Made by a program: the position numbers and the translations under genes. 64,000 nucleotides of DNA from Chthonomonadia bacterium (GTDB taxonomy: Bacteria; Armatimonadota; HRBIN16): assembly GCA_013314755.1 (NCBI GenBank), contig JABUFA010000002.1, forward strand, positions 155,985-219,984, read 5' to 3'. Below, piece by piece: positions 16,646 to 25,194 of the stretch. Every line of letters starts with the position of its first letter. Position 1 is the first letter of the stretch. The notes below the pieces were generated by a model that had not been told where the DNA came from, did not search any database, and saw only the letters and a list, made by a program, of their open reading frames with translations.

Positions 16646-17758
16646 ATGAGTGAACACGCGGTGACCGAACAGCAGGTGCTGGATGCGCTTCGCGCTGTGA
16701 TAGACCCCGACCTGCGTCGCGATATCGTCAGTTTGGGTTTCGTAAAAGACGTTAAAATCTGCGACGGGAACGTCGCCTTCAAGATAGAGTTGACCACCCC
16801 CGCCTGCCCCGTGAAAGACCTCATGAAATCCCAGGCGATTCAGGCAGTACAACAAATTCCAGGCGTGAAGTCAGTCAACGTAGAGATGACTGCCAGTGTG
16901 CGCTCGCGTCAGGTGGGTGTAGAAGACCTCCTGCCGAACGTCAGGCACGTTATCGCGGTTGCCAGCGGCAAGGGCGGAGTGGGCAAAAGCACGGTATCGG
17001 TCAATCTCGCCGTGGCGCTGGCGCAAACAGGCGCAAAAGTCGGTCTGCTGGACGCCGATGTATACGGTCCGTCGGTTCCTCTGTTGATGGGCACGCGCGA
17101 AACGCCCCACGTGGTCAACGACAAGATTATCCCGGTGGAACGCTACGGCGTGCAGATGATGTCACTGGGTTTTCTCCTGCCCGACGACCAGGCGGTTATC
17201 TGGCGGGGACCGATGGTGGCTGGAACGGTACGACAGCTGCTGACCGATGTGGAGTGGGGAGAGAAGGATTACCTGATTGTGGACCTGCCGCCCGGCACGG
17301 GAGACGCCCCCATGACCCTCTCGCAGTCGGTGCCCATTACCGGTGTGGTTATTGTGATGACTCCCCAGGACGTGGCGTTCACCATCGCCGCAAAGTCGGT
17401 AGCCATGTTCCGAAAACTGGAAGAGGGGCTGGGGCGTCCAATACCCATACTGGGTATCATTGAAAACATGGCGCTATTTGCCTGTCCGCACTGTGGCGAG
17501 GTTACCCGTATCTTCTCCGGCGGCGGCGGCGAACAGGCAGCGGAGAGGCTGGGCGTTCCCCTGCTCGGTTCGATTCCGCTGGACCCCACCATCTCGCTCA
17601 GCGGCGACGAGGGCGTACCTGCCATCATCGCTCACCCTGAGTCGGCACAGGCACAGGCGTTCCGCCAGATTGCCCAGGCACTCGCAGCGCAGTGCAGTAT
17701 CCACAGCATGGCAGACCACACCCTGCTGAGAAATATCCCGTTGATTTGGAGGAGCTGA
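16646..17758 (+). CDS. mrp: Mrp/NBP35-type iron-sulfur carrier ATPase with MIP18 domain
   Basis: 370 residues. An N-terminal MIP18/DUF59 domain (LDALRAVIDPDLRRDIVSLG, then TTPACPVKDLM) is followed by a MinD-like deviant P-loop ATPase: IAVASGKGGVGKSTVSVNLA, then LLDADVYGPSVPLLMG, and LIVDLPPGTGDAP. The CPHCGE motif near the C-terminus is the CxxC pair that holds a bridging 4Fe-4S cluster in ApbC/Mrp proteins. It would deliver clusters to target proteins in the cytoplasm. The ribosome site is AGAGGAAGG. The nfo gene begins three bases after the stop. Confidence 0.94.
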   Translation: MSEHAVTEQQVLDALRAVIDPDLRRDIVSLGFVKDVKICDGNVAFKIELTTPACPVKDLMKSQAIQAVQQIPGVKSVNVEMTASVRSRQVGVEDLLPNVRHVIAVASGKGGVGKSTVSVNLAVALAQTGAKVGLLDADVYGPSVPLLMGTRETPHVVNDKIIPVERYGVQMMSLGFLLPDDQAVIWRGPMVAGTVRQLLTDVEWGEKDYLIVDLPPGTGDAPMTLSQSVPITGVVIVMTPQDVAFTIAAKSVAMFRKLEEGLGRPIPILGIIENMALFACPHCGEVTRIFSGGGGEQAAERLGVPLLGSIPLDPTISLSGDEGVPAIIAHPESAQAQAFRQIAQALAAQCSIHSMADHTLLRNIPLIWRS

Positions 17759-17761
17759 AGG

Positions 17762-18628
17762 TTGTCGGAAGCACAGGTGAACCGTCTGATCGGCGCGCAT
17801 ATGCCAACCACCGGCGGATTGCACAACGCGATTACGTCGGGGCACGAAATTGGATGCACCGCCGTCCAGCTGTTCACCGCCAGCCCCCGCCAGTGGCGCA
17901 CGCGCCCCCTGACCGAAGCAGAAGTGCAAGCCTTTGCCAGAGCACGCGAGGAGACGGGCATCCACACGATTATCTCGCACGATTCCTACCTGATCAACCT
18001 CGCCGCTCCCAACCCAGACATTCTACACCGAAGCCGCGAAGCCTTCCTGGAGGAACTGCAGCGCGCCGAAGCGCTGGGCATTCCCTGGGTGGTCACCCAC
18101 ATGGGAGCGTATCTGGACTCTTCGGAGGAGGAAGGGCTGAGGGTTCTGGGCGAAAGCGTGCGTCTCCTGCTGGAGCAAACCGCCGGCATGAAAGCCGGCA
18201 TCGCGCTGGAAACCACCGCCGGACAGGGTACCAACCTGGGGTATCGCTTCGAGCATCTGGCACGCATTATTGATGCTGTGGGAGGCTCGGAACGGCTGGG
18301 CGTGTGCTTTGACACCTGTCATGTGTTCGTGGCGGGCTATGAAATCCGCTCCGCTGAAGCGCTGTCCGCCACCATTGACGAGTTCGACCGCGTCATCGGT
18401 CTGGACAGGCTGAAGGTCATCCATGTCAACGACGCGAAAAAACCGCTCGGCAGTCGGGTTGACCGCCATGAGCACATCGGCGACGGCGAGCTGGGCAGCG
18501 AGACCTTCCGGGCGCTCCTGCACGAACCCCGCCTGCTGCATATCCCGATTATTCTGGAAACGCCGGAAGCCGAAAAGATGCACCCGGTGAACCTGCAGAG
18601 GCTGAAGGCATTGATGAACGACTCTTAG
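17762..18628 (+). CDS. nfo: Endonuclease IV (AP endonuclease)
   Basis: 288 residues, normal for Nfo. Removes abasic sites and 3' blocking groups in base excision repair through a trinuclear zinc site. Motifs: IGAHMPTTGGLHNAI at the N-terminus, HDSYLINLAAPNP, WVVTHMGAY, GIALETTAGQGTNLG (zinc glutamate), VCFDTCHVF, KVIHVNDAKKPLGSRVDRHE and IILETPEAE. All metal ligands expected in these motifs are present. Start TTG 17762 with GGAGGAG seven bases upstream. It is in an operon with mrp upstream and a peptidase 14 bases downstream. Confidence 0.95.
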   Translation: MSEAQVNRLIGAHMPTTGGLHNAITSGHEIGCTAVQLFTASPRQWRTRPLTEAEVQAFARAREETGIHTIISHDSYLINLAAPNPDILHRSREAFLEELQRAEALGIPWVVTHMGAYLDSSEEEGLRVLGESVRLLLEQTAGMKAGIALETTAGQGTNLGYRFEHLARIIDAVGGSERLGVCFDTCHVFVAGYEIRSAEALSATIDEFDRVIGLDRLKVIHVNDAKKPLGSRVDRHEHIGDGELGSETFRALLHEPRLLHIPIILETPEAEKMHPVNLQRLKALMNDS

Positions 18629-18642
18629 CGGAGGACAGCAAG

Positions 18643-20151
18643 ATGGACGCACAAAAGACCTACGAGCAGTTGGAAGCGTGGCAAAAGGAAATCGCCCTAC
18701 TGGGCTCTATCGCGGGCGTTCTGGGCTGGGACCAACGCGTGACCATGCCCCCTAAAGCGGCTCCGCACCGCGCGAACCAGCTTGCCTTGCTGTCGGGCAT
18801 GATTCACGAACGTGCCACCGATCCTCGCGTCGGCGAGTGGCTCGCCGCACTGGAAGGGAGCGAGCTTGTTCAGCCCCCTGACAGCGTGACCGCCGTCAAC
18901 ATCCGGCAATGGCGACGCGAATACGACCGCATGACCAAACTGCCCACCGAGCTGGTGAAAGAGTTCACGCGTACCACCGCCATCGCCGAGAAAGTGTGGG
19001 AAGAGGCGCGGGCGAAATCGGACTACGCGCTGTTCAAACCGCACTTGCAGAGAATCGTGGAGCTGGTACGCGAAATCGCCGAGCGACTGGGCTATGAACA
19101 GGAACCCTACGATGCCCTGCTGGACGAGTTCGAGCAGGGAATGACCGCCCGACGGCTGGAAGAGATATTTGCCCCCCTGCGCCAGCGCACACCCGAACTG
19201 GTGGCAGCCATTCAGAACGCGCCGCGCCGCCCCAGAACCGACATCCTGCATCGGCACTACCCACGCGACGCACAGGAGGCGTTCTGTCGGCTGGTAGCGG
19301 AGACCATCGGCTTTGACTGGCAAAGCGGACGCCTGGACCCAACCGTGCACCCGTTTGCCACCCGTCTGGCGCCCGGCGACGTGCGAATCACCACCCGGTT
19401 CTACGAGGACTTCCTGAACCCATCGCTGTTTGGCACCATTCACGAGCTGGGACACGCCCTGTACGAGATGGGGCTGCCGCAGGAACACTGGGGCACGCCG
19501 ATGGGAGAATCCGTTTCGCTGGGTATCCACGAATCGCAGTCGCGCATGTGGGAGAATTTTGTTGGGCGAAGCCGACCCTTCTGGGAATACTTCTACCCCA
19601 TTGCCCAGCAACATTTCACCGCCCTGCAGGACGTCACCCTTGATGATTTTGTTTTCGCCATCAACGAAGTCAAGCCATCCACCATCCGCGTGGAAGCGGA
19701 CGAGGTGACCTATAACCTGCATATTCTCCTGCGGTTTGAGCTGGAGCTCGCGCTGATGCGCAACGAGCTGAGCGTAGACGACCTGCCCGATGCGTGGAAA
19801 GAGCGATTTGAACACTATATGGGCTTCCGACCACCAAACGATGCAGAGGGCGTTCTGCAGGACGTACACTGGTCCGGCGGGATGATTGGCTACTTCCCCA
19901 CCTATACACTGGGCAACCTGTACGCCGCACAGCTCTTCGAGCAGGCGCAGCGCGACCTCGGCGACCTGAGCGCAATGCTGCGCAAAGGCGAGTTCCGCCC
20001 CCTGCTGGAGTGGCTGATTACGCACGTTCACCAGCAGGGCAAGCGGTACACCGCCAGTGAACTTGTTGAGCGCATCACGGGCGAGCCACCCAGCGCCGAC
20101 GCTCTGCTACGATACTTCCAGCAGAAGTTTCCGCCGCTCTACGGACTGTGA
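18643..20151 (+). CDS. M32 family metallocarboxypeptidase
   Basis: 502 residues, the usual length of thermostable carboxypeptidase Taq-like enzymes. The zinc motif is His267-Glu-Leu-Gly-His271 (GTIHELGHALYE), with the third ligand in GIHESQSRMWEN. Other family landmarks are VTMPPKAAPHR, DVRITTRFYEDF and IRVEADEVTYNLHILLRFE near 345-363. It removes C-terminal amino acids from peptides in the cytoplasm. GCGGAGGA precedes the start. A hairpin without a T-run follows the stop at 20160-20189. Confidence 0.95.
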   Translation: MDAQKTYEQLEAWQKEIALLGSIAGVLGWDQRVTMPPKAAPHRANQLALLSGMIHERATDPRVGEWLAALEGSELVQPPDSVTAVNIRQWRREYDRMTKLPTELVKEFTRTTAIAEKVWEEARAKSDYALFKPHLQRIVELVREIAERLGYEQEPYDALLDEFEQGMTARRLEEIFAPLRQRTPELVAAIQNAPRRPRTDILHRHYPRDAQEAFCRLVAETIGFDWQSGRLDPTVHPFATRLAPGDVRITTRFYEDFLNPSLFGTIHELGHALYEMGLPQEHWGTPMGESVSLGIHESQSRMWENFVGRSRPFWEYFYPIAQQHFTALQDVTLDDFVFAINEVKPSTIRVEADEVTYNLHILLRFELELALMRNELSVDDLPDAWKERFEHYMGFRPPNDAEGVLQDVHWSGGMIGYFPTYTLGNLYAAQLFEQAQRDLGDLSAMLRKGEFRPLLEWLITHVHQQGKRYTASELVERITGEPPSADALLRYFQQKFPPLYGL

Positions 20152-20159
20152 ATCCATAC

Positions 20160-20189
20160 AGTATCCAGGGGCGAACGCCCCTGGATACT
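20160..20189. repeat. Perfect 14-bp hairpin after the carboxypeptidase gene
   Basis: AGTATCCAGGGGCG, two bases AA, then its exact complement. No T-run follows on either strand, so it looks more like an mRNA 3'-end stabilizer or a factor-dependent end than an intrinsic terminator. The rest of the spacer up to 20311 shows nothing I can assign. Confidence 0.6.
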
Positions 20190-20311
20190 CCATCAGCATC
20201 TATGCGTGCAAAATAGTTCAACACGTACAACATAGGTAAACAGCTACAGCATCCCTATAAAACACACTTACTGGCGCGAGAAAAGATGATCTATCCGCCG
20301 AAATGAAACAC

Positions 20312-20339
20312 TTGACAATTTCGTATAGTATACTATAAT
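20312..20339 (+). promoter_or_regulatory. Strong promoter of the WYL regulator with an embedded operator
   Basis: Consensus TTGACA (20312-20317), a 16-base spacer and TATAAT (20334-20339). The perfect palindrome TATAGTATACTATA occupies 20324-20337, straddling spacer and -10. Such a placement would block RNA polymerase when bound, so autoregulation by the encoded WYL protein is a reasonable guess. About 79 bases of leader precede the start. Confidence 0.75.
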
Positions 20340-20418
20340 GTGAAATAGTCATGGCTACTACTGCGGTGACTGCAAGTCAACGTAGTAGTCCAAATCGTTT
20401 GGAACGGAGGATTGCGAT

Positions 20419-21438
20419 ATGCCCGAGGCTAACGTGTATGGTTTTCAGGCGAGGCGCCCGAAGACCGAGCGCCTGCTGGCACTCATGCAGGAGATTCGCA
20501 AACAGGAGGACCTCAGACCCAAGCGTCTGGCGGAGAAGCTGGGAGTGTCTGAACGCACAGTGTATCGCTACCTGAGGATGCTAGAGGACAACGATTTGCT
20601 CGCAAAACGCTACAGCCGCCGACAGAGGCAGTACGTGCTGGAGCCGCAGACCTCTCTGGAACCCATCCGTTTCACGCCCCAGGAGGCACTGGCGCTGGAG
20701 ATTGCGGCGTCCAACCCTGCTATTATGCAGGGTAGTATCTTCGCCCGCGACCTCCAAAACGCCATGCAGAAGATCCGCTCCATGCTGGATGCTGCCACCC
20801 AGCGGGAGGTGGACAGGCTCAAGCAGCACGTCAGCATCGACACCGATACCTACGCGAACTACTTTGCGTTCCAGACCATCATGCTCACCCTGCAGAACGC
20901 TTTCGCACTCAGGCGAAAGGTACGCATTCGCTACTGGGCTGCCTCCACTAACCAGGAAGAGGAGATTATCATCCATCCGCTCCACCTGACCTTCCGGGAG
21001 CATCACTGGTATCTGCTTGCCTTCTCGGAGCGACACGGCGAGGTGAGGCTGTTCCGAGTCTCGCGCATCCGCGAGGCAGAGATGCTCCCCCAGAAGTTCC
21101 GCAAACCCACCCGCTTTGACCCCGATACCTGGTTCGAGCGGTCGTGGGGTGTGTGGGGCAAGACCGATGAGGTCATCGTCAAGGTGAAGTTCTCGCCGCG
21201 CGTCGCCCACATCGTGAGGGACACCCACGGAAGGCGCTTCTACAAGATGGAGATGCAGCCCGATGGAAGCATGATCTGCATCGCCGAAACCTACGGCACG
21301 AAGGAGATTTCGTGGTGGATTCTCTCGTGGGGTGCTGACGCCGAGGTGCTGGAGCCAGAATACCTGCGGCAGGAGTTTGCCAAAATTACCAAAGCGATGG
21401 CTGACCTCTACGCCCCGGCAACATCCGAAGGGGTGTAG
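20419..21438 (+). CDS. WYL domain transcriptional regulator
   Basis: 339 residues. An N-terminal winged HTH (DLRPKRLAEKLGVSERTVYR, then YLRMLEDNDLL) is followed by a central linker and a WYL domain (IHPLHLTFREHHWYLLAFSE, then VRLFRVSRIRE). The C-terminal WCX extension includes VAHIVRDTHGRRF. WYL regulators sense nucleotides or nucleic acids, and many control DNA damage or defence genes. This copy stands alone between two terminators, so its targets are probably elsewhere, besides its own promoter. GGAACGGAGG supports the start at 20419. Confidence 0.9.
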   Translation: MPEANVYGFQARRPKTERLLALMQEIRKQEDLRPKRLAEKLGVSERTVYRYLRMLEDNDLLAKRYSRRQRQYVLEPQTSLEPIRFTPQEALALEIAASNPAIMQGSIFARDLQNAMQKIRSMLDAATQREVDRLKQHVSIDTDTYANYFAFQTIMLTLQNAFALRRKVRIRYWAASTNQEEEIIIHPLHLTFREHHWYLLAFSERHGEVRLFRVSRIREAEMLPQKFRKPTRFDPDTWFERSWGVWGKTDEVIVKVKFSPRVAHIVRDTHGRRFYKMEMQPDGSMICIAETYGTKEISWWILSWGADAEVLEPEYLRQEFAKITKAMADLYAPATSEGV

Positions 21439-21464
21439 CCCGAGAGCGAATAAGCATCGCCGAG

Positions 21465-21507
21465 AAAGGGACAAATGTCCCTCTGGAGAGAGGGCTTTGT
21501 CCCTTTT
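21465..21507 (+). terminator. Terminator of the WYL gene
   Basis: AAAGGGACAAA (21465-21475) pairs with TTTGTCCCTTT (21496-21506), followed by a T. The intervening sequence contains a second, smaller pairing (GGGACAAATGTCCC). Confidence 0.7.
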
Positions 21508-21522
21508 ATGTCAGATGGCATA

Positions 21523-21549
21523 AAAAAATAACCGCCTTTAGAGGCGGTT
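21523..21549 (-). terminator. Intrinsic terminator for galT transcription
   Basis: AACCGCCT and AGGCGGTT pair around a four-base loop (21530-21549). On the minus strand the hairpin is followed by a T-run (the A-run at 21523-21528), so it would stop transcripts coming from galT. Confidence 0.75.
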
Positions 21550-21580
21550 TGCGGACTGCTGTATCTGCTGCCGCAAAAGG

Positions 21581-21653
21581 GAGGGCTTTCCCTCAATCGA
21601 GCTGCCGTCACTATTTACTGACGCAGGGAAAGCCCTCAGGTTACAACTTTTTT
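21581..21653 (+). terminator. Long-loop inverted repeat between WYL and galT
   Basis: GAGGGCTTTCCCT (21581-21593) and its exact complement AGGGAAAGCCCTC (21625-21637) enclose 31 bases. A TTTTTT tract at 21648-21653 lies eleven bases further on. It could be a second terminator, or a folded mobile-repeat remnant. Confidence 0.45.
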
Positions 21654-21661
21654 ACCTCTTT

Positions 21662-22636
21662 TCACAATCTCGCCAGAGCCTCTCGTAACGCCGCTGCGGT
21701 CTCCTCTGCCAGGGTGTCATTGATGAACGTGCCTGCCTGCTCGGAACCTGCAAGATACTTCAGTTTGTCGCGCGTGCGGTTGAAGGGATAAAACTCCACG
21801 TGGAAGTGGTAATACGCACTGTTCACCTCACCCGCAGGTGACTGGTGCAACAGCATAATATAAGGAATGGGCATCTGCCACAGGTTGCGCAGAGTGCGCG
21901 TGACGGTAGACAGCATCTCCGCCAGCGACCACCGCTCCATCTCGCTCATCTCCGTCAGCGTGCCCACGTGGCGCACAGGCATTACGTGTACCTCATAGGG
22001 GTATCGTGCGAAGAAGGGCACAAACGCCACAAAATGCTCGTTGCGGGTGAGCATCCTTCGACCGTCCTGTATCTCCTGTTGCATGACCGCACAGAACAGA
22101 CACCTGCCGTTTTGCTGATAGTGCTTCTGCGCAGAGAGTACCTCCTTCTCAATTAGCGGAGGCAGAAACGGATAGGCATATATCTGCCCGTGCGGGTGCG
22201 GAATGGTCACCCCAATCTCCTTGCCCTTATTCTCGAAAATAAGCACATACTTCACGAAAGGGTAGCTGGATAGTTCCGCGAATCGGTCGGTCCATACTTC
22301 CACCAGCTTCGCAATCTGCTCAACCGACAGGTCAGCCATCTCACCCTCGTGCTGGGGGGTGTACAGCACCACCTCACAAACCCCCTGCGCAGGCGTCACA
22401 GGGGTCAATTCCGTGCCTTCCACAGCCGGCTCCGGCGCATTGCGCTGAAGCGAAGGGAAGCGGTTTTCGAACACCACAATCTCGTAGTCAGGAAACGGCA
22501 CCTCGGTCTCCATCTTGCCCGGCAGGGTCGGGCAGAGCGGACAGTATTCTTTGGGAGGCAGGAAGGTACGCTCCTGGCGATGTGTGGCGGTAATTACCCA
22601 CTGCTCAAAGTACGGATGCCACCTCAGTTCCGACAT
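21662..22636 (-). CDS. galT: Galactose-1-phosphate uridylyltransferase
   Basis: 324 residues. Transfers UMP between UDP-glucose and galactose-1-phosphate in the Leloir pathway. The histidine-triad active site is GVTIPHPHGQIYAYPF, with the nucleophile H149. YCPLCP near 31-36 gives the zinc-binding cysteine pair, and YEVHVMPVRHVG is a second metal/substrate region. No other Leloir gene is adjacent. A GGAGG lies eleven bases before the start. Some bacterial GalT-like proteins act on other sugar phosphates, but the motif set is standard. Confidence 0.93.
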   Translation of the reverse strand: MSELRWHPYFEQWVITATHRQERTFLPPKEYCPLCPTLPGKMETEVPFPDYEIVVFENRFPSLQRNAPEPAVEGTELTPVTPAQGVCEVVLYTPQHEGEMADLSVEQIAKLVEVWTDRFAELSSYPFVKYVLIFENKGKEIGVTIPHPHGQIYAYPFLPPLIEKEVLSAQKHYQQNGRCLFCAVMQQEIQDGRRMLTRNEHFVAFVPFFARYPYEVHVMPVRHVGTLTEMSEMERWSLAEMLSTVTRTLRNLWQMPIPYIMLLHQSPAGEVNSAYYHFHVEFYPFNRTRDKLKYLAGSEQAGTFINDTLAEETAAALREALARL

Positions 22637-22790
22637 CTATCTCATGTCCTCCGTATGCTCTGTGCTCAGGCTTGTTGCAGAAATCACTCCTGCAAAGGTA
22701 GGTTTAGCGAATTCCACAGAAAATCCCTTCGGTCGCAGGCAGGGATAACGCCTCCCGCTGTGCAAACTATAGTGTGTCCAAAAGGTCTGA

Positions 22791-23252
22791 ATGAGGCGAG
22801 TGAACGTTATGCGAGTGCTGGAACTGATGCACACACACGTGGTCACCGTGCAACCCGAAGACACCCTGCGCGACGCGGTAGACAAGATGGACCTGTATCA
22901 GGTGAGCGGACTGCCTGTGGTGGACGATGAGGGGCACCTGGTAGGCGTCATCACCGAGCACGACATCATCCGTGAACTGCTTCCCCACCCCGGCGAGGAG
23001 CACACCGAAGAGACCTACCGCGCCGAGTGGCAGGATCTTCCCACCCGCGCCGCGCGCGTGCGGGAAATGAAGGTGAAACAGGCGATGACCAGCAAGGTAA
23101 TAGCAGTAGACGAAAACACCGAGGTGCTGGAAGCGGCCGCCATCATGCTTCAGAAGAAGGTGAAGCGGCTCCCGGTGACCGCGAACGGCAAACTGGTGGG
23201 TATCATCAGCCGAATCGATATCTGCCAGGCAGTACTGGAGGACCGCCTGTGA
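22791..23252 (+). CDS. Tandem CBS domain protein
   Basis: 153 residues consisting of two CBS domains: VLELMHTHVVTVQPEDTLRD, then GLPVVDDEGHLVGVITEHDI for the first, and KVKQAMTSKVIAVDENTEVL, then RLPVTANGKLVGIISRIDI for the second. Such pairs bind adenine nucleotides and regulate partner enzymes or channels. The start is uncertain: ATG 22791 or ATG 22809, neither with a strong ribosome site. It lies nine bases upstream of the homocysteine methyltransferase gene in the same unit, so a role in one-carbon or methionine metabolism is possible but unproven. Confidence 0.9.
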   Translation: MRRVNVMRVLELMHTHVVTVQPEDTLRDAVDKMDLYQVSGLPVVDDEGHLVGVITEHDIIRELLPHPGEEHTEETYRAEWQDLPTRAARVREMKVKQAMTSKVIAVDENTEVLEAAAIMLQKKVKRLPVTANGKLVGIISRIDICQAVLEDRL

Positions 23253-23261
23253 GGAGGAACT

Positions 23262-24131
23262 ATGGACTGGCTTCGAGCGATTTCTGAGGGCGCAATCCTC
23301 GTCTCCGACGGCGCCATGGGCACGATGCTGCAGTCGCTTGGGCTAGAGGCAGGACAGTGCCCCGAGCTGTGGAATCTGACCCATCCCGAAAAGGTTCAGC
23401 AGGTCCATCGCGCCTACGTGGAGGTGGGAGCGCAGCTGCTCACCACCAACACCTTCGGAGGCAACCGCGTGCGCCTTGCCGGGCACGGGCTGGAGGCACA
23501 GCTCGCCGAGATTAACCGGCGGGCGGTAGAGATAGCACGTGAAGCAGCGGGTGACCGCGCCGCCGTGATGGCTTCCGTCGGTCCGACAGGGTTGTTGATG
23601 GAGCCTCTGGGCGACCTGAGTGAAGAGCAGGCGTTCGATATCTTCAGCGAGCAAATTAAAGCGATTCGCGACGGTGGGGCGGATACCGTTATCCTGGAAA
23701 CCTTTATGGCGCTGGAGGAGATTGTGGTCGCCCTGCGTGCAGCGAAATCGCTGGGTATGAAGGTGATTGCCAGCATGAGCTTCGGCGCCGGCGAGCGCAC
23801 GATGATGGGCGTCACCCCGGAGCAAGCCGCCACCACGCTGATGCAGGAAGGGGCACAGGTCGTCGGAGCAAACTGCAGCACCGGTGCACAGGAGATGGTT
23901 CCCGTCATCCGGCGGATGCGTGAAGCCGTTTCCATCCCGTTGATTGCCCAGCCCAACGCGGGGATGCCGGTGCTTGTGGAAGGCAAAACCACATACACCC
24001 AGAAGCCCGAAGAGATGGCGCAGTTCACGCCGCAGTTTGTGCAGGCTGGGGCAAATATCGTGGGGTCATGCTGTGGTTCCACCCCCGAGTTCACACGCGC
24101 CATTGTTGCGACGATCGCCCGTCTGCGCTAA
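23262..24131 (+). CDS. Homocysteine S-methyltransferase family protein
   Basis: 289 residues, a free-standing homocysteine-binding (S-methyltransferase) domain. ILVSDGAMGTMLQSLGLEAG starts the barrel, and AQLLTTNTFGGNRVRLAGHG follows. The zinc cysteines are in GANCSTGAQEM and the GSCCGSTPEF pair near the C-terminus. It could be the N-terminal module of a split cobalamin-dependent MetH or a betaine/S-methylmethionine-type enzyme; the methyl donor cannot be told from this domain alone. AGGAGGAACT precedes the ATG. A MetH remainder (pterin, B12 and activation domains) is not in this window. Confidence 0.88.
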   Translation: MDWLRAISEGAILVSDGAMGTMLQSLGLEAGQCPELWNLTHPEKVQQVHRAYVEVGAQLLTTNTFGGNRVRLAGHGLEAQLAEINRRAVEIAREAAGDRAAVMASVGPTGLLMEPLGDLSEEQAFDIFSEQIKAIRDGGADTVILETFMALEEIVVALRAAKSLGMKVIASMSFGAGERTMMGVTPEQAATTLMQEGAQVVGANCSTGAQEMVPVIRRMREAVSIPLIAQPNAGMPVLVEGKTTYTQKPEEMAQFTPQFVQAGANIVGSCCGSTPEFTRAIVATIARLR

Positions 24132-24213
24132 ACCCGTATCTCTGACAGCATAGCGGAACAGCCCTCGCGCCGATAATTCTGACAGGTAGCGACTTTTTGC
24201 GTCAGGGTGCGAG

Positions 24214-25176
24214 ATGGCGAGACTGCTCCGACAACTATCTCTGCGCAGACGGCTGTTCATTGGCATCTTTCTGTGCATGGCGGCGGTACTGGGGCTGTAT
24301 ACCATCATCGCCTACCATCAGATTGTCAATGCACTGCGCGAGGCGGGTCTGTACAGCGATACCTCTTTGCAGGTGGTACGGCGCATTCTCCTGCAATCCC
24401 TGCTACCCGTCCTGCTGGCAGGGCTGGGGATTTCGGCGCTCGCCGCCATTCTGCAGATATACCCCGTGGTAAACCTTATCCGCAGGCTTACTCTTGCAGC
24501 ACATGCTATCGCCAGCGGACAGTTCAATCAGCGGGTGCACGCCTCGCGCTGGGCGCCATACGACTTCCATCTGCTTGCCGAGAGCTTCAACCTGATGGCG
24601 ATGCAGCTGGAGCAGTACGCCCTCGCCCAGAAACAGCAACAACGAGAGCTGCAGCGACGCAACGAACTGCTGGAACACCTGTCGGTCACCGATGCGCTCA
24701 CACAGGTCGGCAACCACCGAGCGTTTCAGGAACACCTGCACGCCCAGATAAACCTCGCCTGTCGCCGCGGGCTCTCGCTGTGCCTGATGCTGATTGACGT
24801 GGACCGCTTCAAACAGCTCAATGACACCTATGGACACCTGCAGGGCGACCTTGTCCTGCGCGAGGTGGCGAGGCTCATCACCGAGAATGTGCGTGCATAC
24901 GACTTTGTGGCGCGATACGGCGGAGAGGAATTTGCGGTCATCCTGCCAGATACAGATATAGAGACCGCCATGGTGGTGGCGGAGCGCGTTCGCCAGATTG
25001 TGGAACAACATCCCTTCCCCAAAGGCAGGGTGACCGTCAGCGTGGGGGTGGCGCAATGGCGTGCGGGTGTGGACCCCGGTAAACTGATACAGGAAGCGGA
25101 CGACGCGCTCTACCGGGCGAAGCGTGCCGGGCGAAACCGGGTATGCATTGCGGAGCCGGGCGAACAGGCGGCATAA
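24214..25176 (+). CDS. Membrane GGDEF diguanylate cyclase with HAMP-like linker
   Basis: 320 residues. Two membrane helices (about 14-33 and 52-78) flank a short exterior loop. A HAMP-like region (LAAHAIASGQFNQRVHASRW) and a coiled coil lead to a GGDEF domain from about residue 160: SVTDALTQVGNHRAF, then LIDVDRFKQLNDTYGHLQGD, and the active site RYGGEEFAVILPDT. Makes cyclic di-GMP from GTP at the membrane. The sensory loop is very short. The start ATG follows AGGG by six bases. Confidence 0.92.
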   Translation: MARLLRQLSLRRRLFIGIFLCMAAVLGLYTIIAYHQIVNALREAGLYSDTSLQVVRRILLQSLLPVLLAGLGISALAAILQIYPVVNLIRRLTLAAHAIASGQFNQRVHASRWAPYDFHLLAESFNLMAMQLEQYALAQKQQQRELQRRNELLEHLSVTDALTQVGNHRAFQEHLHAQINLACRRGLSLCLMLIDVDRFKQLNDTYGHLQGDLVLREVARLITENVRAYDFVARYGGEEFAVILPDTDIETAMVVAERVRQIVEQHPFPKGRVTVSVGVAQWRAGVDPGKLIQEADDALYRAKRAGRNRVCIAEPGEQAA

Positions 25177-25194
25177 GCACACAGGAGGTTGAAC

